Source of the DNA: Streptomyces venezuelae
Lineage (GTDB): Bacteria > Actinomycetota > Actinomycetes > Streptomycetales > Streptomycetaceae
Assembly: GCF_008642355.1 (NCBI RefSeq)
Contig: NZ_CP029193.1
Location: 186,001 to 250,000, forward strand
Length of the DNA stretch: 64,000 nt
Direction of reading: 5' to 3'
The notes beneath the pieces were generated by a model. The model was not told where the DNA came from. It made no database searches and saw only the letters and a list, made by a program, of their open reading frames with translations. Positions within the stretch are counted from its first letter, which is position 1. Each line of letters starts with the position of its first letter. A program made the position numbers and the translations under genes. Positions 49,932 through 58,305 of the stretch are shown here, one piece after another.

Positions 49932-51737
49932 ATGGGATTCTTCGACGACTTGGTGTACCCGGTGGGAGAACGGCTCGAGGACCCGTCCGGGGAACCTGCT
50001 GGGCGGCGTGGCGAGTCGGTCCTGCTGGGCCCTCCGGACGAGCACGTGGGCCGGGAGAGGCCGCCGCTCGACTGGTTCGCGCCCGCGTCGGTGCCGCAGC
50101 CCGCGGTGGCCGGGAGCGGGCCGACCGCCAAGGCGCTGCTGTCCGGCTGGTCCGTGTGGCCCGGCTCGGTCACGCTGCACCTCGCCGTGCACCGGACGGT
50201 CCACCGGCAGAGCGACGGCCGGGCCCGGCAGTCGGGACTGCGGGTGGGGCTGCTGCTGGGCGACGGGCGCCGCGTGACCTCGCTCGACCCGCACGGGACG
50301 AAGTCCACGACGGCCCTGGGGCCCGCGGCGCGTCCGGCCGCCGCCCGGTCGGCGGCGTCGGCGGGGCTGATCCCGCTGGACACCGGCGGAATGCGGGACT
50401 CCCTCTTCAGGACCGATGTGGACCTGTACCTGCCGGAGCTGCCCCCGTCCGGAGCGACGCGTCTGGTGGTGGAGTGGCCGGACGAGGAGATCCCGGAGAC
50501 CAGTACGCCGGTGGACGCCGATGCCCTGCGTGCCGCGTCCGCCCGTGCCGTCGAGGTGTGGCCCGGCCTGCCGACGCCCCGCGCCACAGGGGACCGGTTC
50601 CTCGTCTTCGCCCGGTGGGGCGGCCCGCCCGGCTTCCTCGCCCGCCCGATGTCCGCGTACGAACTCCGCGACCTGCGCGAGCGCGAGGAGGCGCGGCAGC
50701 GATACGTGCCACGAGCCGACTGGGAAGGCTTGGGGTACGAGGGCTGGCGCGACCCGGCGCTGATCCGGGCCCGCCTCGACGGGGGCGCGTCCGCCGACGC
50801 CGACGTCTGGTCCGGCCGCACCCCGCTGCACCTGGCCGCCCGGGACGGCGGCGCGGCGTCCGTGCGCCTGCTCCTCCCCCACGTCACAGACGTCGACGCG
50901 TCCGACGACGAGGGGCACACCGCGCTGTGGCACGCCGCCTGTGAGGGCGACGAGGAGTGTGTGCGTACGCTGATCGGAGCCGGCGCGGACGTCTGGACGC
51001 CGCAGACCGGACCCTGGTCCCCGGGGCGGCTGCTGCTGACGACGCCGCTCGCTCCGGTCGTCGCGGATCTGCCGGGCGCGGTGGTGCTGCCGGACGAAGA
51101 GTTCGCGGCCTTCCGCGCCGCCGACGCGCTCGTCGCGGCCTTCGTCGACGAAGGCAGGTGGACGGAAGGGCTCGGCATCGCCTTCGTGCGCGACCTGGAC
51201 GGGGCGGAGGTCGTCCGCCGCCTCGGTGCCGACCCGGCGCTCTGTCCCGAACTCCTCCCGAAGGACGCCCCGTTCGACGACGACGAAGAGATCGACATGG
51301 ACGACTGGGATGACGCGGACGACTACGACAAGAGTTACCGCTTCGTCTCGGTGGTCGAGGTTCCGGGCGACCCCGGCGGCTGCGTGATCACCCAGATCGG
51401 ATACATGCCGAGCGACGAGACCCTGCTGGGCGCGGTGTCGGCCGGCACCACCGCCTACGGCATGTACTTCAACCCGAAGGGCGGCACCCACGGCACACTG
51501 GCGCGGGACGGCGTGTGCGTGGAGCACGAGGAGGTCGGCCTCTCCCCCGACGCGACGGACCCGACCACGTACTGGCACTTCCGGTTCTGGCAGACCGGCC
51601 CGGACGTGCCGTACGACGCGCGCGACCTCGCCTACGCCTGCGCGGCGGCCGGGCTCCGCGTCTTCGACGGCCGCCCGGCCCTGGACGGCACCGCACCGAG
51701 GCGCCGGGTGGAACTGCCCGCGGACCTCGTGCGCTGA
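49932..51737 (+). CDS. Ankyrin repeat protein (601 residues)
   Basis: A soluble 601-residue protein. The N-terminal 270 residues hold beta-rich segments (LLSGWSVWPGSVTLHLAVHRTVHRQSD; LVVEWPDEEIPETST), the middle has at least two ankyrin repeats (SGRTPLHLAARDGGAASVRLLLPH and EGHTALWHAACEGDEECVRTLIGAGADV, about 300-360), and the C-terminal 200 residues contain an acidic patch (DDDEEIDMDDWDDADDYD) and a domain with VVEVPGDPGGCVITQIGYMPSDETLL. I do not recognise the flanking domains. ATG 49932 fits the start of the protein-like sequence. No export signal is seen. Confidence 0.82.
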   Translation: MGFFDDLVYPVGERLEDPSGEPAGRRGESVLLGPPDEHVGRERPPLDWFAPASVPQPAVAGSGPTAKALLSGWSVWPGSVTLHLAVHRTVHRQSDGRARQSGLRVGLLLGDGRRVTSLDPHGTKSTTALGPAARPAAARSAASAGLIPLDTGGMRDSLFRTDVDLYLPELPPSGATRLVVEWPDEEIPETSTPVDADALRAASARAVEVWPGLPTPRATGDRFLVFARWGGPPGFLARPMSAYELRDLREREEARQRYVPRADWEGLGYEGWRDPALIRARLDGGASADADVWSGRTPLHLAARDGGAASVRLLLPHVTDVDASDDEGHTALWHAACEGDEECVRTLIGAGADVWTPQTGPWSPGRLLLTTPLAPVVADLPGAVVLPDEEFAAFRAADALVAAFVDEGRWTEGLGIAFVRDLDGAEVVRRLGADPALCPELLPKDAPFDDDEEIDMDDWDDADDYDKSYRFVSVVEVPGDPGGCVITQIGYMPSDETLLGAVSAGTTAYGMYFNPKGGTHGTLARDGVCVEHEEVGLSPDATDPTTYWHFRFWQTGPDVPYDARDLAYACAAAGLRVFDGRPALDGTAPRRRVELPADLVR

Positions 51738-51819
51738 CCGCGGGAGGCGCACGGCACGCACCGGCACGTACCCGGCGGGGTCCCTAGGGTGGTGATCACC
51801 GAACAGGAAGGGGCCGGAC

Positions 51820-52704
51820 GTGCTGGAGCGGCTCAACGAGGCCATGGAGTACATCGAGCGCCACCTCGACGAGACCGTCGACGTGGCCGAGGCGGCCCGG
51901 ATCGCGGCCACTTCCGAGTACCACCTGCGCCGGATGTTCTCCGCGCTGGCGGGCATGCCGCTCTCGGAGTACGTCCGGCGCCGACGGCTCACTCTCGCGG
52001 GCGCGGAGGTGCTGGCGGACCATGACACGCTCCTGGAGATCGCGGTCCGCCACGGCTACGGCTCGGGCGAGGCGTTCGCGCGGGCGTTCCGCGCCATGCA
52101 CGGCGTCGGGCCGGGTGAGGCCCGGCGCACCGGCGCCGCGCTCAGCTCCCAGTCCCGGATGACCTTTCGTCTCACCGTCGAAGGGAGCAGCGACCTGCGG
52201 TACCGCGTGGTGGACAAGCCGGACTTCGCCGTCGTCGGGTTCAAGGCCCGGGTGCCGCTGGTGCACTCGGGGCCGAACCGGGCGATCGTCGACTTCGTCC
52301 GCGGAATCGGCCCGGAGGACCGGCAGCGCCTGGAGAAGCTGGCGGACCAGGAGCCGCACGGGATGCTCGCCGTCTGCGACGACCTGGACCCGAGCCGCGC
52401 GGAGGGCACCGAACTCGACTACTACCAGGGCGTGATCACGTCGGCGTCCGCCCTGGACGCCCATACCGGCGCCTCCGTGCTGCCCGTGCCCGCCGGGACG
52501 TGGGCGGTGTTCACGACGTCGGGCCCCGCACCGCAGGCCATCCAGAACCTGTGGCGCGACGTGTTCACGGAGTGGTTCCCGTCGAATCCGTACCGCAGCC
52601 GACCCGGCCCGGAGATCCTGCGCACGCGCCTGTCGCCGGGCGGCACGGAGGCGGAGGCCGAACTGTGGTTGCCGGTCGAGCGGGAGCGGGGCCGGCCCTC
52701 GTAG
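51820..52704 (+). CDS. AraC family regulator with GyrI-like effector domain
   Basis: A 294-residue regulator starting at GTG 51820 after AGGAAGGGG. Residues 1-105 hold the AraC double helix-turn-helix (EYIERHLDETVDVAEAARIAATSEYHLRRMFSALAG and LLEIAVRHGYGSGEAFARAFRAMHGVGPGE). Residues 120-290 are a GyrI-like/AraC_E effector domain (YRVVDKPDFAVVGFKARVPL ... VPAGTWAVFTTSGPAPQAIQNLWRDVFTEWFPSNPYR), as in SbmC/Rob. Such proteins respond to small hydrophobic or DNA-damage-related ligands. No target operon is adjacent apart from the gene downstream. Confidence 0.9.
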   Translation: MLERLNEAMEYIERHLDETVDVAEAARIAATSEYHLRRMFSALAGMPLSEYVRRRRLTLAGAEVLADHDTLLEIAVRHGYGSGEAFARAFRAMHGVGPGEARRTGAALSSQSRMTFRLTVEGSSDLRYRVVDKPDFAVVGFKARVPLVHSGPNRAIVDFVRGIGPEDRQRLEKLADQEPHGMLAVCDDLDPSRAEGTELDYYQGVITSASALDAHTGASVLPVPAGTWAVFTTSGPAPQAIQNLWRDVFTEWFPSNPYRSRPGPEILRTRLSPGGTEAEAELWLPVERERGRPS

Positions 52705-52723
52705 GACTCACCCACAGCGACGT

Positions 52724-52761
52724 GATTACGTTGCGTAATCGACGATTTGACGACCCGTCAA
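52724..52761. promoter_or_regulatory. Two adjacent perfect palindromes
   Basis: GATTACG-TTG-CGTAATC (52724-52740) and TTGACG-ACC-CGTCAA (52747-52761) are each perfect dyads with a three-base centre; their centres are 22 bases apart, two helical turns. They lie upstream of the STAS gene. They look like twin operator sites, though the protein that would bind is unknown. Confidence 0.65.
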
Positions 52762-52772
52762 CTCCGCCTCCC

Positions 52773-52800
52773 GGTTAATCACATCACCCTACGAGGGTAC
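52773..52800 (+). promoter_or_regulatory. Candidate sigma-B-type stress promoter for the STAS gene
   Basis: GGTTA (52773-52777) and GGGTAC (52795-52800) are separated by 17 bases and resemble the Streptomyces sigma-B/F group promoter (GNNTN-N14-16-GGGTAC). The spacer is one base longer than usual. The leader to the STAS gene would be about 120 bases. Confidence 0.35.
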
Positions 52801-52928
52801 GAACGGCTCTGAGCGGGAACGATTGACACATGACCTCGGTGCCGCCCAGGACCCCGGTGGCGTCCGGCGCCGGTCTTCGTACGCCACGCCACCACCGTTT
52901 TGGTTACTCTCCGTGAAGGGAGAAGACA

Positions 52929-53318
52929 CTGCTGGACTGGGAAACGGGCACCGCCGACTTCACCTTCGGCCTGCACCACCGCGTGGTGAACGGCACTGAT
53001 GTCCTTGCGTTTTGGGGCGAACTGGACGCCTGGGCCGACCAGGAGCTCGCCCCCCGTGTCATGGCGCTCATGGACCGGGCCGGCCCTCGGGTCGTCGCGG
53101 ACCTGCGGGAGGTGACGTTCATGGACGCCGGTGGTCTGCGTCTGCTCGTGCGGATCCGGAAGAGGGTGGCCCCCGACCGGGGCACCTTGTGGCTCGTGCC
53201 GGGCAGCGCGCGCAATCGGCGGCTGCTGCGCATCACCTCACTCGACAAGGCGTTCACGATTCCGGCCGGCGCGCCGGTCCCGTGCACGCGCACCGGCTCC
53301 CGGATCGGGTTCCGCTGA
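52929..53318 (+). CDS. STAS-domain protein (anti-sigma factor antagonist-like)
   Basis: A STAS protein of about 129 residues: FTFGLHHRVVNGTDVLAFWGELDAWADQELAPRVMALMDRAGPRVVADLREVTFMDAGGLRLLVRIRKRV. The FMDAGG segment occupies the place of the phosphorylatable Ser loop (usually DSSG/DSAG), with Ala in place of that Ser. The frame is closed by TGA at 52914, and the first ATG-like options (GTG 52983/52986) would cut into the fold and lack a ribosome site. CTG 52929 or 52932, behind GAAGGGAGAAG, gives the full domain, so I infer a CTG start. It is followed by a stem-loop. Confidence 0.75.
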   Translation: MLDWETGTADFTFGLHHRVVNGTDVLAFWGELDAWADQELAPRVMALMDRAGPRVVADLREVTFMDAGGLRLLVRIRKRVAPDRGTLWLVPGSARNRRLLRITSLDKAFTIPAGAPVPCTRTGSRIGFR

Positions 53319-53380
53319 CGCGGCCCGGTCCGGGCCGCAATCCGGGCCACCCGCCGGGCAGCCGTCCGAGCATGCCGAAA

Positions 53381-53400
53381 GAGCCCCACGTCCGGGGCTC
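53381..53400 (+). terminator. Stem-loop after the STAS gene
   Basis: GAGCCCC (53381-53387) and GGGGCTC (53394-53400) form a 7-bp stem with a six-base loop, 62 bases after the STAS stop and 45 bases before the DUF1206 start. There is no T-run. Confidence 0.55.
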
Positions 53401-53444
53401 ACAGAGGTCGGCATGAGGCAGGGCGCCGGGGGCATCCGGTAGCC

Positions 53445-54320
53445 ATGCATCTCCGATCCATGCGCCTCCCTTCCGTGCGTCTCACGTCGGCCACCGTGCG
53501 CGGCAAGGGCAAAGCAAGGCGCGCAGCCAAGGGACGAGGCGTGGCAGCGGTGGCACGCGCCGGGTTCGTCGGACGTGGTGTCCTGTATCTCCTCGTCGGC
53601 GCGCTGGCCCTGCGCATCGCGTTCTCCGACGGAGGCGACGGCCGCCAGGCGGACCGGGGCGGCGCCCTGGCCGAGATCGCGGAACGCCCCTTCGGGCACG
53701 TCATGCTGTGGCTGCTCGGGGGCGCCCTCGCGGGCATGGCGCTGTGGCGGCTCTCCGAAGTCTTCTTCGGACAGGCGGGGCCGGACGGAAACACCGCGGG
53801 CAAGCGAGCCATGGCGGGCGCGCGCTTCCTCTTCTACAGCTTCGTGACGTACACCGTCATCGCCTACGCAGCCGGCGACCAGGGCAGCGGCAGCGGATCG
53901 AGCGACAAGCAGACCCAGGACGCGACGGCGAAGGTGCTCGACTGGCCCGCCGGACAGTGGATCGTCGCAGCGGCGGGCGCCGGCGTGCTCGTGGCGGGCG
54001 TCTGGATCGCGGGCCGCGCGCTGCTCCGCAAGTTCCGCGACAAGCTGCGCGTCTCCCAGATGCCGCGACGGATGCGCCAGGCGACCGACATCCTCGGCGT
54101 CACCGGCGGGACGGCACGCGGCGTGGTCTTCGGCGTCGCGGGCGGCTTCGCCATCACGGCGGCGCTGCGGCACAAGCCGGGCCAGGCCAAGGGGATGGAC
54201 AACACGCTGCGCTCCTTCGCCGACACCGGCGCGGGGCCCTGGCTGCTCGCGCTGATCGCCGTCGGCCTCGTGGCCTTCGGGCTCTTCTCGTTCGCGAGTG
54301 CACGCTGGCGCAAGTTCTGA
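53445..54320 (+). CDS. DUF1206 family membrane protein
   Basis: A 291-residue protein with six membrane segments in three related pairs (ARAGFVGRGVLYLLVGALALRIAF; GHVMLWLLGGALAGMALWRLSEVFFG; FLFYSFVTYTVIAYAAGD; IVAAAGAGVLVAGVWIAGRALL; GVTGGTARGVVFGVAGGFAITAAL; PWLLALIAVGLVAFGLFSFASARW). DUF1206 proteins are common in actinobacteria with no known function. The N-terminus is basic; ATG 53445 is the most upstream start but a GTG further in is possible. The gene stands alone between two hairpin regions. Confidence 0.9.
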   Translation: MHLRSMRLPSVRLTSATVRGKGKARRAAKGRGVAAVARAGFVGRGVLYLLVGALALRIAFSDGGDGRQADRGGALAEIAERPFGHVMLWLLGGALAGMALWRLSEVFFGQAGPDGNTAGKRAMAGARFLFYSFVTYTVIAYAAGDQGSGSGSSDKQTQDATAKVLDWPAGQWIVAAAGAGVLVAGVWIAGRALLRKFRDKLRVSQMPRRMRQATDILGVTGGTARGVVFGVAGGFAITAALRHKPGQAKGMDNTLRSFADTGAGPWLLALIAVGLVAFGLFSFASARWRKF

Positions 54321-54349
54321 GCCAGCCCTGACACGCCCCCGCTCTATAT

Positions 54350-54397
54350 GGCAGGGCGGCACCTCTCGCCACATACGGCATGGAATGCCGCCCTGCC
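54350..54397. terminator. Overlapping inverted repeats that allow two alternative hairpins
   Basis: GGCAGGGCGGCA (54350-54361) and TGCCGCCCTGCC (54386-54397) are a perfect 12-base inverted repeat. A second perfect dyad, CGGCAT-GGA-ATGCCG (54376-54390), shares part of the right arm, so only one hairpin can form at a time. It lies after the DUF1206 stop and before the TetR start, so it may terminate the former or regulate the latter. Confidence 0.65.
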
Positions 54398-54446
54398 TCT
54401 GAGTGACAAAGGGGGCATCCGGACGCCCGACCTGTACGATGACCGG

Positions 54447-55067
54447 GTGACTTCCCACCCCCGAATGAGCCTCGCCGAACGCAAGCGCCGCCTCGTCTCG
54501 GACGAGCTGACCGAGTCCGCGCTGCAACTGCTGGCGCTGAAGGGGTACGACGCGGTCACCATCGACGAGATCGTGGCCACCGCCGGAGTGTCCCGACGCA
54601 CGTTCTTCCGGTACTTCGCGTCCAAGGAGGACGTGGTCGTCCAGTTCCTGGCCGACATGGGCACCGGAATGCGCGCGGAGCTGGCGGACCGTCCCGCCGG
54701 GGAGTCCCACGCCGAAGCGCTGCGGAACGCCGTGAAGGTCCCCCTCGCCATCTGTTCCGCCCGCTCCGACCACTCCGAGCGGGCGCTGAGCGTGGTGCAG
54801 CTGATCCTGCGGACGCCCGCCCTGCTGGCCCGCTTCCTGGAGCGGCAGGCGCAGTGGCGCGACGACCTGACGGAGGAGATGGGCCGCCGGACGGGGCTGG
54901 CCCCCGAGGCCGAGCTGTATCCACGGCTGGCCGCGGGGATGGCCCTCACCGCGTTCGACGCCGTGCTGCAGCGGTGGAGCGGCAGCGACGGCGCCGAGGA
55001 CCCGGCCGAACTCCTCGACCGGGCCTTCGACGTGATCGGCCCGGCCCTGGACACCGTGGCGGCGTAA
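54447..55067 (+). CDS. TetR/AcrR family transcriptional regulator
   Basis: A 206-residue regulator from GTG 54447 (VTSHPRMSLAERKRR). The helix-turn-helix is ESALQLLALKGYDAVTIDEIVATAGVSRRTFFRYFASKEDVVVQFL (about residues 22-67), a very typical actinobacterial TetR. The C-terminal ligand domain (ALSVVQLILRTPALLARFLERQAQWRDDLTEEM) has no recognisable specificity. Two overlapping inverted repeats lie 50-97 bases upstream and could be its own operator. No co-regulated gene is evident. Confidence 0.88.
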   Translation: MTSHPRMSLAERKRRLVSDELTESALQLLALKGYDAVTIDEIVATAGVSRRTFFRYFASKEDVVVQFLADMGTGMRAELADRPAGESHAEALRNAVKVPLAICSARSDHSERALSVVQLILRTPALLARFLERQAQWRDDLTEEMGRRTGLAPEAELYPRLAAGMALTAFDAVLQRWSGSDGAEDPAELLDRAFDVIGPALDTVAA

Positions 55068-55119
55068 GAGCCCGCCCTCGGCCTGTCGTCGGCTCCGGTC
55101 CCCTACCGGTCCCGACCGG

Positions 55120-55668
55120 TCAGAGACCGAACTCCTGCGGGGACACGTTCAGCGCCGCGCACGCCTCACGGAGGACCTGCTCCTCCGCCGGCGCGATGTA
55201 TCCGTCCGCGCCGGCGACGACGAAGCCGGTCTGCACGACCGCCTTGGCCTCCATCGGCTTCTTCGCCGCCTTGGCGATCTCCTGCATCGCCTCGGCCTTG
55301 CCCTGCTGGAAGTTGAGCGACAGCTGGTCCACGTGCTTGTTGAACCGCTGCCGCAGCTGGTCCGGCGGGAAGTTCTGCAGCACGTCGTTCTGCACGATCA
55401 GCGACTCCACGTGCTGGCGCTCGGCGGGGTCGACCGAGCCGTCGGCCGCCGCGACCAGGGCGCACATGGCCATGCTCGCGTCGCGGTAGGCACCGCTCTT
55501 GAGCTCCGTCTTCAAGGAGGCCAGCTGGGACTTGAGCACACCCACGAGCTGGGCCTTCGATCCCCCGCCGGAGCCCGAACCCGGTCGTCCGTGGCCGCCG
55601 GAGCCGCGCGCCCCCTGCGACTGCTGCAGACCCTTGGCCTGGTCCTTGATCCGGTCCCACATCGCCAT
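55120..55668 (-). CDS. TerB family tellurite resistance-like protein
   Basis: A 182-residue soluble protein starting MAMWDRIKDQAKG. A Gly/Ser linker (about residues 20-36) leads to the helical TerB domain with LKSGAYRDASMAMCALVAAADGSVDPAERQHVESLI and TGFVVAGADGYIAPAEEQVLREACAAL; the two Asp-rich turns (AADGSVDPAE, GADGYIAPAE) are the metal-binding signature. TerB works with TerD/TerC proteins in membrane-associated stress complexes. No other ter genes are adjacent. The gene ends near the TetR gene (convergent) and starts just below the DctA gene. Confidence 0.9.
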   Translation of the reverse strand: MAMWDRIKDQAKGLQQSQGARGSGGHGRPGSGSGGGSKAQLVGVLKSQLASLKTELKSGAYRDASMAMCALVAAADGSVDPAERQHVESLIVQNDVLQNFPPDQLRQRFNKHVDQLSLNFQQGKAEAMQEIAKAAKKPMEAKAVVQTGFVVAGADGYIAPAEEQVLREACAALNVSPQEFGL

Positions 55669-55712
55669 TCGTGCCACCTCGACTGCTTCGTTCGTCCACG
55701 CGCTTGTGCGCG

Positions 55713-57128
55713 TCACTCCGCCAACGCCTTCCCCGCCGTCGAAGTTCCGTGCCCGGCCGACTCCTTCGAGGGGTCGGTCGAGAGTTCGGGCGAGGGCTCG
55801 GGACGCCCGCCGCGCAGGACCCTGTTGACGCGTGCCGTGTCGAGGACGCCCTCCCAGCGGGCCACGACCAGGGTGGCGACGCTGTTCCCCGCGAGATTCG
55901 TCAGGGCCCTGCACTCGGACATGAACTTGTCGATGCCGAAGATGAGCATGATGCCCGCGGCCGGCACGGTGCCGACCGCGGACAGCGTGGCGGCCAGGGC
56001 GATGAACCCGGCGCCCGTGACGCCTCCGGACCCCTTGGACGTCAGGATCATGACGGCGAGCAGGCCGAGCTGCTGGCCGAGGGTGAGCGGGGTGTCGGTG
56101 GCCTGGGCGATGTAGACCGCTGCCAGGGAGAGATAGAGGGAGCTCCCGTCGAGGTTGAAGGAGTACCCGGTCGGCACGGTCAGTCCGACGATGTCCCTGC
56201 GCAGGCCGAGCCCTTCGAGTTTGGCCATCACCCTCGGCAGCACGCTCTCCGACGACGACGTGCCGAGGACGATGAGGAACTCCTCCCGCAGGTGGTGAAG
56301 GAGCCGGAAGATGTTGATGCGCAGCAGGCCGAGAACGCCGCCCAGGACGACCACCACGAAGAACAGCGACGTGCCGTAGAACAGGCCGATGAGCCGGCCG
56401 AGGCTGGTGAGCGTGGAGATGCCGTACTTGCCGATGGTGTAGGCCATGGCGCCGAACGCGCCGACGGGCGCGGCGAGCATCACGTAGTGGAGGATCTTGA
56501 AGACGACCGCGCTCAGCCGGTTGACGCCGTCGACCAGGGGCGCGCCGACAGGCCCCACGGCCTTCAGCGCCACACCGAACAGGACGGCGAAGAAGATGAC
56601 TTGGAGGATGTTCCCCTCGGCGAACGCCCCCACCGCGCTGGACGGCACGATGTCGGTGAGGAAGTGCCACCAGCTCTGGTCCTCGCCGTCCTTCACGTAC
56701 CGCGCGGCCTCGCCGGAGAGCCGCAGGTCTCCGGGGTGGGCGTGGACACCCGCGCCGGGCTGGAAGAGGTTGACGGCGACCAGTCCGACGGCGAGGGCGG
56801 CGAGGGTGCCCGCCTGGAAGTAGAGCAGGGACTTGAGGCCCACCCTGCCGACCCGGCGCAGGCTGTCGACACCGCCGATGCCCGCGACGATCGTCAGGAA
56901 GACGATCGGGGCGATCAGCATTTTGATCGCCGAGACGAACGTGGTGCCGACCGGTTCCAGGGCGACGCCCACGGAGGGCCGGAGCCAGCCCGTCAGGATG
57001 CCGGCGACGATCGCGGTCAGGACCCAGAAGTACAGCTGCCGGTACCAGGGGGCGGAGGGTTCGGAGGTCGCGGAGGGCGATGGCGCGGACGGTGGGGTGC
57101 CGGGGGTGGTGGACGCGGTTGCTGCCAT
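55713..57128 (-). CDS. Dicarboxylate:cation symporter (DAACS family, DctA-like)
   Basis: A 471-residue carrier. Family hallmarks are LIAPIVFLTIVAGIGGVDSLRRVGRVG, the Ser-rich re-entrant loop GTSSSESVLPRVM, PTGYSFNLDGSSLYLSLAAVYIAQ, and ILTSKGSGGVTGAGFIALAATL in the substrate-binding region. It takes up C4-dicarboxylates such as malate, succinate or tartrate with H+ or Na+. It is the last gene of a unit with a tartrate-dehydrogenase-like enzyme 26 bases upstream and a LysR regulator, which suggests uptake of the enzyme's substrate. Confidence 0.92.
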   Translation of the reverse strand: MAATASTTPGTPPSAPSPSATSEPSAPWYRQLYFWVLTAIVAGILTGWLRPSVGVALEPVGTTFVSAIKMLIAPIVFLTIVAGIGGVDSLRRVGRVGLKSLLYFQAGTLAALAVGLVAVNLFQPGAGVHAHPGDLRLSGEAARYVKDGEDQSWWHFLTDIVPSSAVGAFAEGNILQVIFFAVLFGVALKAVGPVGAPLVDGVNRLSAVVFKILHYVMLAAPVGAFGAMAYTIGKYGISTLTSLGRLIGLFYGTSLFFVVVVLGGVLGLLRINIFRLLHHLREEFLIVLGTSSSESVLPRVMAKLEGLGLRRDIVGLTVPTGYSFNLDGSSLYLSLAAVYIAQATDTPLTLGQQLGLLAVMILTSKGSGGVTGAGFIALAATLSAVGTVPAAGIMLIFGIDKFMSECRALTNLAGNSVATLVVARWEGVLDTARVNRVLRGGRPEPSPELSTDPSKESAGHGTSTAGKALAE

Positions 57129-57154
57129 GGCGTGACTCCTCGCCGGGGAACGTG

Positions 57155-58210
57155 TCAGAGCAGTTCGAGGAGCTTCTCGGTGAACTCGGCCGTCGTGCTG
57201 TCGCCGCCGAGGTCCGGGGTGCGCACGTCGGTCTTGGCGAGCACCGCGGCGATCGCGGCCGTGATGTCGTCGGCCGCCGCGCGGTGTCCGAGGTGGTCGA
57301 GCATCAGCGCCGCCGACCAGATGGCGCCGAGGGGGTTGGCGATGCCGCGGCCCGCGATGTCGGGGGCGGAGCCGTGGACCGGTTCGAACATCGAGGGAAA
57401 GTCGCGCTCCGGATTGAGGTTGGCGGCCGGGGCGATCCCGATGGAGCCCGCCACGGCGGCGGCCAGGTCGCTGAGGATGTCACCGAAGAGGTTGGAGGCG
57501 ACCACGACGTCGAAGCGGGCCGGGTCGAGGACGAACTTCGCGGCGAGCGCGTCGATGTGCTCCTGGTCCCACACCACCGCCGGGTGCTCCGCGCCCCGTT
57601 CGGCGACCAGCTCGTCCCAGAACGGCAAAGTGTGGACGATGCCGTTCGACTTGGTGGCCGAGGTGAGTCTGCGGTCACGCCGGGCGGCCAGGCCGAAGGC
57701 GTAGTCCAGGACGCGGGTGACCCCCGCGCGCGTGAACACGGCTTCCTGTACGGCCATCTCCTCCGCGAAGCCCCGGTTCAGCCGGCCGCCGATCTCGCTG
57801 TACTCGCCCTCGACGTTCTCGCGTACGACGACGAAATCGACCTCCCCGGGGACGGCGGCCCGCAACGGGCTCTCGACCCCTTCGAAGACGCGGATGGGCC
57901 GCACGTTGACGTACTGGCGAAAGCCCCGCCTGATCGGGATCAGCAAGCCCCAGAGCGAGACGTGGTCGGGCACGCCCGGGTAGCCGACCGCGCCGAGGAG
58001 GATGGCGTCCTTGTCGCGCAGCTGGTCGAGCCCGTCCGCGGGCATCATGGCGCCCTCGCGGGCGTAGCGCTCGCACGACCAGTCGTACGCCGTGTACGAG
58101 CAGGTGAAGCCGTGGCGTGCGCCGGCCGCGTCGACGACCCGCTGTGCGGGAGGCAGCACTTCGGTCCCGATGCCGTCGCCGGGGATGAGTGCGATGTGGT
58201 GGTGGGTCAT
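57155..58210 (-). CDS. Tartrate dehydrogenase / decarboxylating hydroxyacid dehydrogenase
   Basis: A 351-residue beta-decarboxylating dehydrogenase. The N-terminus HHIALIPGDGIGTEVLPPAQRV, VVRENVEGEYSEIGGR, the TSATKSNGIVHTLPFWDELV block (catalytic Lys) and SNLFGDILSDLAAAVAGSIGIAP ... FEPVHGSAPDIAGRGIANPLGAI are all present. The sequence fits the tartrate/D-malate dehydrogenase branch better than isopropylmalate or isocitrate dehydrogenase, and the absence of leucine genes and presence of a dicarboxylate carrier support that. It oxidises D-malate or tartrate with NAD+. A LysR box sits 60 bases upstream. Confidence 0.88.
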   Translation of the reverse strand: MTHHHIALIPGDGIGTEVLPPAQRVVDAAGARHGFTCSYTAYDWSCERYAREGAMMPADGLDQLRDKDAILLGAVGYPGVPDHVSLWGLLIPIRRGFRQYVNVRPIRVFEGVESPLRAAVPGEVDFVVVRENVEGEYSEIGGRLNRGFAEEMAVQEAVFTRAGVTRVLDYAFGLAARRDRRLTSATKSNGIVHTLPFWDELVAERGAEHPAVVWDQEHIDALAAKFVLDPARFDVVVASNLFGDILSDLAAAVAGSIGIAPAANLNPERDFPSMFEPVHGSAPDIAGRGIANPLGAIWSAALMLDHLGHRAAADDITAAIAAVLAKTDVRTPDLGGDSTTAEFTEKLLELL

Positions 58211-58269
58211 GCCCCCGATTGCAGCAACGGGCGTGTTCGAGCGTCCAAGACGCTCTGCCGATCTGCCTT

Positions 58270-58284
58270 ATAGGGCACGCCTAT
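58270..58284 (-). promoter_or_regulatory. LysR-type regulator binding site (T-N11-A palindrome)
   Basis: ATAGG-GCACG-CCTAT is a perfect 15-base dyad that satisfies the LysR T-N11-A rule (T58271, A58283). It lies between the LysR gene stop and the dehydrogenase start, centred 67 bases upstream of ATG 58210, the usual place for LysR activation. Confidence 0.7.
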
Positions 58285-58305
58285 GTCCCGGCTCGTCGCG
58301 TGCGC

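Noticed and set aside
57155..58210. 3-isopropylmalate dehydrogenase (leuB)
   Set aside because: Sequence blocks fit the tartrate/D-malate branch better, and the neighbours are a LysR regulator and a dicarboxylate carrier instead of leucine genes.
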